Shown here: one piece after another, positions 12,201-23,000 of the stretch
How the letters are laid out: each line of letters starts with the position of its first letter
How positions within the stretch are numbered: the stretch's first letter is position 1
Assembly (NCBI GenBank): GCA_949361645.1
Contig: OX442420.1
Span: 3,703,882 to 3,767,881, forward strand
Length of the DNA stretch: 64,000 nucleotides
Source of the DNA: Spongilla lacustris
Taxonomy: Eukaryota > Porifera > Demospongiae > Spongillida > Spongillidae
Direction of reading: 5' to 3'
Translations under genes and position numbers: made by a program
The notes under the pieces: generated by a model
What the model was told of the DNA's origin: nothing
Database searches by the model: none
The model's input: the letters and a program-made list of their open reading frames with translations, nothing else

Positions 12201-15200
12201 TGTATGTATGTATGTATGTATGTATGTATGTATGTATGTATGTATGTATGTATGTATGTATGTATGTACGTACGTACTGTATGTATGTATGTATGTATGT
12301 ATGCATGTATGCATGCATGGTTTTTTGTGTATGTATGTATGTATGTATGTATGCATGCATGCATGTATGTATGTATGTATGTATGTATGTATGTATGTAC
12401 ATCCGCGTGGCGCGCATTTTGGGTGGCTCATTGCTCGGGTCTTTTTGGCTTCGAGCACCCATCCCATAACGCGCTGCGTGTAAACGGTGCTGTTTAGGCT
12501 GGCCACCTTGCAGTACCTGCCACCATTTTTCGGTTCTATTTTGGAGTAGGCTGAAGTTTCCGTGAGTGCGCTCTAATAGGAGATCGACAGCCACCTACCA
12601 TCAAGCGGCTCAAGCGGCAATGGATGAGCAAAGAGCAAAGATGAGAAGAAATGCTTTTTCGTTTGAACGTGGCAGAAGGCAGATCGTGGCAGAAGGCAGA
12701 AGACGTTTTTTTAATGGACGGATTGACCCCACGAACGCGATCAGCTCGTGAAGCAATAGCGTAGCGCTATTTGCCGATTTTTTACTATGACTATATCCTT
12801 ACGATGAGTGCCTCTCTCCCCCTAACGTGTCTGCATTCTGTATTACCTGTACAAATGCAGTTTACGATGGAAATTATTATTATTATTATGTATGTATGTA
12901 TGCATGCATGCATGTTTTTTTGTGTATGTATGTATGTATGTATGTATGTATGTATGTATGTATGTATGTATGTATGTATGTATGTATGTATGTATGTATG
13001 TATGTATGTATGTATGTATGTATGTATGTATGTATGTATGTTGTATGTATGTATGTATGTATGTATGTATGTGTATGCATGCATGTATGCATGTATGTAT
13101 GTATGTATGTTGTATGTAGTAAGTTCATATGTACGTATATATGCATGTTCATAGGTATGTATATATGTATGTTCATATGTAAGTATGACTTGTTTATGTT
13201 TATGTTATGTGTGCATAGTTACATATCCGTACCTGTACAATAATTCTGTTATGTTAGGGATCAGAGAAAGCGGTATCATAGTATCAGAGAGCGTGCTGAA
13301 ACTGATCAGAATGTGATGTCCATTATTATTGATGTAATGGACCAGAATAGCACCCAGTTACCGCACACTAAGCGGTTAAAAAAGACAGATTCGAATTTAT
13401 GGCACTTTCGAACACATATAACTGGGGCAATAGTTCATGGTCATTTTGCTACTATTTTTCTTGATTACATGCAATGGCCTCATGATCCTAACCTTACTAC
13501 AAATATTCTATTGCAGGTAAAATGCAAGTTACTTTGGCTCAGTTTTTAACTTATGAACCGAATCTATCATTAGGTCCTTCAAGCTCATTTCATGAATTTA
13601 CAACGATCTTCTCAGCAATTTCCTAAGAAGCTCTACATTCAATTGGATAACACAGCTAGAGAAAATAAAAATCGATGTGTTCTATCTTTTTTAGCATACT
13701 TAGTCCAGATTCAAATCTTTGATGAGGTAGGTACTGTTTCAGATGCAATTGATTTGTAATATAAATATAATATATATTGTGCATTATAGATTGAACTTGG
13801 CTTCCTTATGGTGGGCCATACACATGAGGACATCGATGCTCTTTTTGGGAACATTGGAAAATGGCTTAAAAGACACAATGCTATCACTGTACCTGGTAAA
13901 TATTAATAAATTTTTATGTTGTAGCCATGCATGATTATATATTCTTTTTTTCAGAGCTTCTTTATGGCTGTAAAGAGTCAAACAAATTAGTCAAAGAAGC
14001 AGTTCCATTGAAAATGTTGATGGATATTAAATCATGGCTTCTTCCTCATACAGAAGAACTCCATAATCATTCCAACCCCCATATTTTCTTATTCTATCGT
14101 AACAGGGATGGCCATGCTGAAATGAAATATAAACGATGGACTAATGATAACTGGGAACCTCGATCTGAAAACCCTGGATTGAAATTGATAAAGGTACAAA
14201 CATTTGTATTGATTCAGTAACAATATTGTTCAAATCAATGTACATGATTATAATAGTCAAACTTGGATGGTGTTCCTAAACAATTGGATCCAAGTGCTGC
14301 TAAGCAAGATCTGGATGCTCTAGAAATATCTCTAGACAAATTCTTGTGCTTTGATGAAATCCATAGAGATTGGTGGAAGACATTGTTAGTAGAACTTCGT
14401 GATGGGTTCAGCGCACCTAATATTTCTGGAGAAAGGACCTCATGGATTCTTACAGATTTGCAGAGTATGGTACTACAATCAGACAGCACATCAAATGACA
14501 CCACAAGTCTACCTGTTAAATTGATAGAACGCCATTCTAACTCAGTGAAAGAAATACCTGAGGTAAACTGCATACTAGAACCTCTTAAGTTAATTTTTCA
14601 TACCACCTATAGGTTTACATTGGTAAAAGGCATGCGAAAAGGTGCAAAATAACAAATGAACAGAATGAGCCACATGAAGAAAAGAACGAGGTTAGTATTA
14701 ACAATGCGTGAACATAAGATAAACTAAGCCATATATGCAGGTTACTGGCACAGATGAAAAAAAAGACTACCTCGAGGTAAATGTATATGATAAAAAGGGT
14801 ATTGGAATTGCAAATTCTCTTCATGGGTGCTTTGAAATTTCAAGTTGTGTAACTTGAATTTTAAGAATTTAAAATAGGATGAATTAAATTTGTTCATGCT
14901 TTCAAACTTTTGTTTTATAGCACCCTTTGAAATTTCAAAGCACCCATTTTTAGCTAACAAAGCCCCATTAAAAATAGTCTTGAAATGACAAACATCTTTA
15001 TCTCATGTCAAATGATCGTGAAATTTCAAAGCGCACATTTGAAATGATCTTGTTCTTTCAAACCACCCAGCCATATCACATGATCTTGAAATTTCAAAGC
15101 ATCTTTTCATCACCTTGATATTTCAGAGCACCCATTTCAAATGATCTTGAAAGATTTCTGATATTTAAGCTAGTTGAATTTATCTTGAAGGCACCCATTT

Positions 15201-17614
15201 CAAATGATCTTGAAATTTCAAAGCATCAATTTCAAATGATCTTGAAATTTCAAAGCGCACATTTGAAATGATCTTGAAATTTCAAACCACGCGGCCATAT
15301 CACATGATCTTGAAATTTCAAAGCATCTTTTTATCTCCTTCATATTTCAGAGCACCCATTTCAAATGATCTTGAAAGATTTATGATATTTAAGCTAGTTG
15401 AATTCGTCTTGTAGGCACCCATTTCAAATGATCTTGGAATTTCAAAGCATAAATTTCAAATGATCTTGAAATTTCAAAGCATAAATTTGAAATAATCTTG
15501 AAATTTCAAGGCACACATATGAAATGATATTGAAATTTCAAGGCACCTTTCAAAGCACCCATTTCACATGATCGTGATTTTCAAGCAACTAGTTCATGTC
15601 ATTTTGTAAAGGCACCAAATTTTAATGACTTTGAAATTTCAAAGCATCAATTTCTAAACGATCTTGAAATTTCAAGGCACCAATTCCAAATGATCTTGAA
15701 ATTAAAAATTATCTATTTCAATTGATCTTGAAATTTCAAGGCACACATATCAAATGATCTTGAAATTTCAAAGCATCTTTTTATCACCTTAATATTTCAG
15801 AGCACCCATTTCAAATGATCTTGAAAGATTTGTGATATTTAAGCTAGTTGAATTCGTCTTGTAGGCACCCATTTCAAATGATCTTGAAATTTCAAAGCAT
15901 CAATTTCAAATGATCTTGAAATTTCAAAGCATCTTTTTATCACCTTGATATTTCGAGCACCCATTTCAAATGATCTTGAAAGACTTGTGATGTTTAAGCT
16001 AGTTGAATTCATCTTGTATGCACCCATTTCAAATGATCTTGAAATTTCAAGCATCGATTTCAAATGATCTTGAAATTTCAAAGCATAAATTTGAAATAAT
16101 CTTGAAATTTCAAGGCACACATATGAAATGATATTGAAATTTCAAGGCACCTTTCAAAGCACCCATTTCAATGATCGTGATTTTTAAGCAACTTGTTCAT
16201 GTCATTTTGTAAGGCACCAAATTTTAATGACTTTGAAATTTCAATGCATCAATTTCTAAACGATCTTGAAATTTGAAGGCACCAATTCCAAATTATCTTG
16301 AAATTAGAAATCATCAATTTCAATTGATCTTGAAATTTCAAGGCACACATATCAAATGATTTTGAAATTTCAAAGGATCTTTATATTGTCTTGCTATTTC
16401 AAAGCAACCATTTCAAATGGTTTTGAAAGACTTATGATTTTTAAGCACCTTGTTAATATCATATTTCAAGCACCCATATCATGTCATATTATCTTGAAAT
16501 TTCAAGCACCCGTATCACATGTCATATTATCTTTTAAATTTATTTTCAAAGCACTGGTTTCAAATCATCTTGAAATTTCATAGCACTGGTTTCAAATAAT
16601 CTTGAAATTTCAAGGCACCGGTTTCAAATATCAAAGAACAGGTGTCAAATTATCTTGAAATTTCAAAGCACAGGTTTCAAATTATCTTGAAATTTGAGAG
16701 CCCTGGTTTCAAATATCAAAGAACGGGTGTCAAATTATCTTGAAATTTCAAAGCACTGGTTTGAAATCATCTTGAAATTTCAAAGCACCAGTTTCAAATT
16801 GTCTTGAAATTTCAAAGCACCCATTTCTAATTATCTTGAAATTTCAAAGCACTGGTTTGAAATCATCTTAAAATTTCAAAGCACCGGTTTCAAATTGTCT
16901 TGAAATTTCAAAGCACCCATTTCTAATTATCTTGAAATTTCAAAGCACCGGTTTCAAATCATCTTGAAATTTCAAAGCACCGGTTACAGATCATCTTGAA
17001 ATTTCAAAGCACCCATTTCTAATGATCTTGAAATTTCAAAGCACCCATTTGAATAATCATTTTGAATTTTCAAAGCTTCCATTTTGAAGTTTAAAAAGTG
17101 ATCATTTATAATCATTTTGAAACTTCAAAGTGAGTTCGATCTTACAATGCTTTGAAATTTCAAAACTATTGTCTATATTATTGCTTTTGATTTTTTTTTT
17201 CAAATACATGCTATACTTATGCCTTTGAAATTTCAAATTTATGGCTGGAGATTTAAATATACAATACAAATTTTACTTTCTTATTGATGTCTAACATTTC
17301 TCTCATAGGGAAAAGAAGTGGCTAAAGTTGAAAAAGGGCAATTTGTGGCCTTAGGTCTTGATGAATTTAAACATGAATTGCCACAAATTGCTAGAATTCT
17401 AATGATTGAAGAAGATGTTATGACAATAGAGTGGTGGGTAGGAACATACAGTGGTACATGGAATCCATGGACAGTCAAGTCAGTGGAGCAGACTGCAATA
17501 GTGCACAGAAATTGTATAGTTCTAGGGAATGTAACATTATCTAAGTCTAATAGGCTAGCCAAACATATTGTAGAACGATTGAAGACTATCTATGAAAATT
17601 TTGAGTTTATGTAG
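9592..17614 (+). CDS. DUF7869-type protein with DDE-like acidic triad, intact, 879 aa
   Basis: 13 exons: 9592-9835, 10198-10335, 11006-11086, 11215-11786, 11836-11957, 13258-13516, 13574-13726, 13790-13895, 13955-14193, 14257-14562, 14613-14690, 14741-14776, 17309-17614. All are GT-AG, phases agree and the sum is 2640 nt. Residues 1-127 are an acidic serine-rich leader with four VRFSDLESSD-like repeats. Residues 155-345 are a helical region. KCDICSII at about 351-358 is a CxxC knuckle. The core has IIIDVMDQ (about 408-415), then HxTGAIVHG and QWPHDPN, then YIQLDNTARENKN (D about 497), and FLMVGHTHEDIDALF (about 528-542). The order D...D...(E/D) with hydrophobic strands is what an RNase H/DDE nuclease would show; that is my inference. 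The C-terminus ends in a GTYSGTWNPW region. I recognise it as the type annotated DUF7869, common in cnidarians, sponges and fish, of unestablished function. The last intron (2.5 kb) is a palindromic satellite. Confidence 0.8.
11957..12400. repeat. (TATG)n microsatellite, about 440 bp, in an intron
   Basis: Nearly pure ATGT/TATG tetranucleotide with small CATG, TTTG and TACG variants. It begins exactly at the splice donor of exon 5 of the DUF7869-type gene (AT|GTATGT), so the tract is a chain of donor-like GTATGT words. Both strands read through as artefactual YVCM or HTYI repeats; I call none of these ORFs coding. Confidence 0.95.
12401..12888. other. unassigned intronic segment between two TATG tracts
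   Basis: A GC-richer stretch with a short open frame (12566-12751) of arginine-rich composition and no family I recognise. It is bounded on both sides by TATG tracts that share the same junction word (CATGCATG...TTTTTTGTGTATG), which suggests duplication of the tract around an inserted segment. I see no TIR or RNA gene. Confidence 0.4.
12889..13120. repeat. second (TATG)n microsatellite
   Basis: About 230 bp of TATG tetranucleotide starting with CATGCATGCATG and a TTTTTTTGTGTATG junction identical in style to that at 12305-12335. It lies in the same intron (11958-13257) of the DUF7869-type gene. Confidence 0.95.
14826..17252. repeat. intronic satellite built on TTTGAAATTTCAAA, about 2.4 kb
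   Basis: Basic unit of about 32 nt, CAAAGCACCCATTTCAAATG followed by ATCTTGAAATTT, with more than 60 degenerate copies. Larger blocks are also copied: the stretch AAAGATTTGTGATATTTAAG followed by CTAGTTGAATT occurs at about 15150, 15375, 15830 and 15985. The core TGAAATTTCA is palindromic, so the array can form many hairpins. It fills the last intron (14777-17308) of the DUF7869-type gene and shares its core with the array at 5160-6140. Confidence 0.9.
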
Positions 17615-18029
17615 GCTACATTACATGTATGTATATATATATATTATGTTTATTGTGTGAAATTTAATATTTTACTTAGCTCTATAACACATTTTGAACA
17701 AACAGGATGTATCAAATATCAATTGTTGTAAATTTTTGAAGGTGTGTTAATACACATAGTATAATTTTCAAGTGGTTGTTAAGCCTCTGTAGAAAAATGG
17801 CTTGGATTTCAATAATAGAAACAAGCACTCAAGACATATTGTGAAGAAATGAGATAATTTTTGTTATGTGAAATACTAGTATTTGGATAGTACCATGGAA
17901 TAATAAAAGAAAATTCAAGATTTATGTTATTTCTTGAATGAAATTGACAATTTAAGATTAAATATAAGAAATGGGAAATTCCACAGTAACTTGGGAAGTG
18001 GTTATTAGACGATTGTATACGATATTACC
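17615..18029. other. 3' flank of the DUF7869-type gene, nothing further seen
   Basis: AT-rich sequence after the TAG stop, with AATAAA-like words near 17900 (GGAATAATAAAAG). No coding potential or repeat that I can support. Confidence 0.5.
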
Positions 18030-19545
18030 TAGCCATGGCTAGTGGGTCAGTTTTCACCAGGAGAGCAATGGACCTCTGGGTTTACACTCTGCACACATGT
18101 AGCTGTACATGCCTGACTCTAATGAGTGTGTCGCATGACTTGAACCACACCCCCTTGAGGACCATGCCTGTCACTCGGTCCCTACACGTACAAAGGTTAG
18201 TGGGTCAGCCTATCCCCAGAAGAGCAATAGACCTCAGAATTTGCACTCTGCACACATGTAGCTATACATGCCTGACTCTAATGAGTGTGTCACATGACTT
18301 GAACCACATCCCCTTGAGGACCGTGCCTGCCACTCTGTCCCAGCCAAGGTGAATGGGTCAGTCTATCCCCAGGAGAGCATTGGACCTCAGAATTTTCACT
18401 CTTCACACATGTAGCTCTATACATGCCTGACTCTACTGAGTGTGTCACATGACTTGAACCACACACCCTTGAGGACCATGCCTGTCACTCTGTCCCAGCC
18501 AAGGTGAATGGGTCAGTCTATCCCCAGGAGAGCATTGGACCTCAGAATTTGCACCCGACACACATGTAGCTATACATGCCTGACTCTAATGAGTGTGTCA
18601 CATGACTTGAACCACACCCCCTTGAGGACCATGCCTGTCCCTCGGTCCCTACAAAGGTTAGTGGGTCCGTCTCTCCCCAGAAGAGCAATAGAACTCTGAG
18701 TTTGTACTCTGCACACATGGAGCTATACATGCCTGACTCTACTGAGTGTGTCACATGACTTGAACCACACACCCTTGAGGACCATGCCTGTCACTCTGTC
18801 CCAGCCAAAGTGAATGGGTCAGTCTATCCCCAGGAGAGCATTGGACCTCTGAGTTTGCACTTTGCACACATGTAATAATGCATGCCTGACTCTACTGAGT
18901 GTGTCACATGACTTGAACCACACCCCCTTGAGGACCATGCCTATCATTCTGTCCCTACAAAGGTTAGTGGGTCAGTCTATCCACAGAAGAGCAATAGACC
19001 TCTGAGTTTGCACTCTGCACACATGTAGCTATACATGTCTAACTCTGCTGAGTGTGTCACATGACTTGAACCACACTCCATGAGGACCGTCACATGACTT
19101 GAACCACACCCCATGAGGACCGTGCCAGCCATTCTGTCCCAGCCAAGGTGAGTGAGTCAGTCTATCCCCAGGAGAGCAATAGACCTCTGAGTTTGCACTC
19201 TGCACTCATGTAGCTATACATGTCTAACTCTGCTGAGTGTGTCACATGACTTGAACCACACCTCATGAGGACCGTGCCAGCCATTCTGTCCCAGCCAAGG
19301 TGAGTGAGTCAGTCTATCCCAAGGAGAGCAATAGACCTCTGAGTTTGCACTCTGCACACATGTAGCTATACATGTCTAACTCTGCTGAGTGTGTCACATG
19401 ACTTGAACCACACCCCATGAGGACCGTGCCAGCCATTCTGTCCCAGCCAAGGTGAGTGAGTCAGTCTATCCCCAGGAGAGCAATAGACCTCAGCATTTGC
19501 ACTCTGCACACATGTAGCTATGCATGCCTGACTGTCCTTATTGCG
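18030..19545. repeat. about 153-bp tandem repeat, 10 copies
   Basis: The marker GTGGGTCAG (variants GAATGGGTCAG and GTGAGTCAG) recurs about every 152-158 bp at 18042, 18200, 18353, 18508, 18661, 18814, 18967, 19152, 19304 and 19456. One interval is 185 bp because the segment GTCACATGACTTGAACCACA with its flank is doubled inside it. Each unit carries GTGTGTCACATGACTTGAAC. The short ORFs across it (both strands) repeat with the unit and are not counted as genes. Confidence 0.9.
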
Positions 19546-20046
19546 ATCTGCAGTAATGTGCACCAGAGGCTCGAGGTCCTCCTATCACAGACCAACAAAC
19601 ATGTCCAATGAGGCCATCGACCTCTCCTGCTCAGAAAGCAGGATCTCCAATTGAACTTTGAAATCTCATCCGTCATTCACTACCTATGTATGCTTATCTG
19701 ATCATTAATTTATCATGTGTCTAATATGGTTTATAATTATTTATTTAAAAAGTGTATTAGCATTGGCTGATATGCAGTGAAAGATTCATCTTTGTTTCTT
19801 TGCATTTAACTATAAGTATCCCCCAATTAATAGTAGAGTTAGAGTGCCTGTCTCACTACCAAGAGGCCACTCCTATTGATGTCCATAACAATGGGATGCA
19901 TTACATTTGCATCTCAAATCACCAATAAACATGCTGTTTCTACCTGTTCTCAAAACCTTACCACTTGCCTGCATGTGAAAACTTTATGTACAGCAAAAGG
20001 CAAAAGAATAAGCAGTACATCACATGACGTCACATGACATACAACA
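19546..20046. other. intergenic, nothing recognised
   Basis: About 500 bp between the 153-bp array and the stop codon of the ANK-ROC-COR-death gene. It has no long ORF and no RNA gene or repeat that I can identify. Confidence 0.4.
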
Positions 20047-23000
20047 TTACATGTTCAGGTCTTTGCCACCACTGCTTTTGCTCAGCGTTTGCAGATATTG
20101 TACCACATAAGGTTTGTTGGTCTTAAATAGTAATCTAGCCAGGTCAGCACAGGTTGTAAAACAAGGTGTTTCATATGCCATATGCAACATCTCAAATGCC
20201 TGTCTCTTAGCTCCACTTTCTGCATGATCCTGTTGAATGCGATCAAGCACAGACTTGTTTGTCCCAATTTGTATACCAACGTCATACCAGCAGTCGGATA
20301 TGTGCTGTGCGATTTCCAATAACTGGTTATCTGTTGGTGGTCGTTGTGGAAAATCATTCTCTGAATGGTATCAAAACAACAATTCATATGTTTATGTTTA
20401 ACAAATGTAATTACTTACCAATATTGAATGGTGAATCACTGCAGTTGCAATATAATAATTCTCTAATGCTGTCTCTGCTTTCACTCCTCCCATTAGCATA
20501 GACATAAGTATTCCCCTTCCTTTCACACTCCAGGACGAAATTGAGGTTATAAGCAAAAGGCAAGTCCTTAAAATTGCCATTCTTAATATCCAGAGGTTTG
20601 ATGACCTCACAAAAATAGCTTACACCGGATGAGCTGATTTGTAATTCACGTCTAACAGTTTCCCACATTTCTTGCCTTGTCTGATAGCATTGTGTTTCTG
20701 TACCACTCTCGCCTCGTACAAGAATGTCAATACTTCTACGGTTGCTCTCCATGGAAATCATGACCTGCACACGATCATTAACAAGGCAAACTCCATTGGC
20801 CCATAGGGTTAAGCAATATGACATTCGGTTAAGGAGCACAACTTGCAGTTTGGAAAATGAGCAAGGAGAAAATATATCTGTTGCATCACTGCATTTTGCT
20901 CGCAGACCACCAAACACCTCATACCTAGAATCCTGCTTCCAATAGTCGTTTTTTGTACCATGCTTCAATAAGGATGGTATATGGATATATTCTCCATCAG
21001 AATTCTTGCCAACCTTCCCTAGCATCAACTCACAGAGGATGTCTAGTACCAGTTGTGCACTGTACATATGATCAAACAATCCTTTTATTTCCACAGTCGG
21101 AATCATAGCATGGTGAAACTTTGAGAGGTCATCATCGAAGATATCTTGGGGCGCAAATATCATGCCAAAGATATCTTCAAGCAAAGCTTCTTTCATAAAA
21201 ATGACCCATCCACACTGTAAGAATAAAATCTACAGAGAAAGTAAAACACTTTAGCATCGTGTATATATGATTAATTAATTTATTACAAAGCCTTTTACTT
21301 TCTACACACATACATACATATGTAACCCCACAAAAGCCTAAAAAATATGAACATGTTCTGTTGCAAATGAACATGTTCTCTAATGAATAACAATACATGT
21401 AGTGACATGTACATGTACATTGTGTAATGTATAACACAAAGCACACAGTTGTGAGCAACACAAGTTAGCAGGAAGGGCTCTGAGCAGGAAACGTTGCTCG
21501 AACATTCGCCCTGAACATACGTACCATGCGGCCAGGCGAGAAGCCAATTGTGCCAAGTCAACCCTTTGAAAGAATTCAATGAATTAAAAATATTTAATTG
21601 ATCTTTGACTTCAGTGAGCACAATGTGTACCATTGGCGTTGCCACAGTACACTTGCAGAGCCAGAAATATGCATTTCTATGGTACTGCTACAAATTGATG
21701 CTTTCAGTTTCCCTATAAGGATTTGACATAAAAATGTATTTGTCATATGACCAATTCTACACTTGATCAAAGATGATTATAGCCACCAAGCTCATCTCAC
21801 TGTTTTTATACTCCAACACCATCCTTATCTACAGACCATCATTCCGAAATAAGGACGTTTGGAGAAGATAGGATTTTCATGTTCAGTCAACATTTCTGCA
21901 TCCAGCTTATTATAAACAAATTGGCTTCAAAACTATACTTTTAATTACCACAAATAAAGTTAAGAGCTCCAATTTATTTGATGGGTACCCCTTCTTGGCA
22001 TATACCTGAAACGTCTAATGTCTTAAGATACAGCGTATTTCGGCAGAATTTAGTTTGACCTAAGGTTTGAAATTTACTACAATTAGGTGTGGGGAAGGGG
22101 GGGGGGGGGGGAATGAGCCTCAATGCTTCAGCCACTAACAAGGAAGGCGTAGATCTTGACAAGTTAATCAATTTATCACACTGATGCAGTAAAAGCAGAG
22201 CAACTTGAGGGACAACTGAGTCGGTTGGTTGAGTAGCTCATAAAGTACTTTAACATCATTGTGCTCAATGAATATGAGGTTTCCTACATGTACATGTAAA
22301 GCACACATGTACACAGAAATACAAACAACTCTTTTGATATTTCATAATTCACAAATGGTTCAACCTTATGGAAAAACATCAAACAAGTATGAATCACAGA
22401 AACAAGTACTAGTAACGAAACTGAATGACATATTCACAGTGCATCCGTGGTTACTTACCATGCCCATAACTGACAGGTAACGAAGCAGCTCCTGTAGCTC
22501 ATCACTACCTTTGGCCAAAGATGGATACTGATCTTGAATCTTGCTGATGACCTCCTCTACTTTCATTGCTAGCTTGCCACCAAATGTGCTCCTCAAAGCA
22601 TTCATGAGGTCAAAACAGACAACAGGAACTTTTACAGTTGCCTTTAATGTGTATGTGAAAATTGTACATGTATTATGACTGCCCTTATAAAGTTAATTTT
22701 TACAGTTCTAGGAAATTTCAACTCATTAATAAATACTGTGTACTCACATAATGCCATCAATCCAGTACTTAAAAATCACACTAAAGCATTCCAAACTGTA
22801 TGAACACTTTTGAACACCATTATAAACAACATACAAAATTAAGAGTAGCATTTCATTGCAATATATTGTGTCTAGAAATGATTTTTTTGATAGCCAGTTG
22901 CATACTTGAATACTAATGCTCATGTGACTGAAATGCACAATCAAAACCATTCAGCTTGAGACATTTTTGCAACCATACAGTACATGAAGGTCTGCTTCAG

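Noticed and set aside
11846..12594. ORFs of HTYI or YVCM repeats on both strands
   Set aside because: Translations of the TATG microsatellite, not genes.
12566..12751. Arginine-rich 61-codon ORF as a gene
   Set aside because: Intronic, short, no family recognised and no conserved motif.
18035..19563. Short ORFs on both strands in the 153-bp array
   Set aside because: They repeat with the satellite unit and have no independent support.
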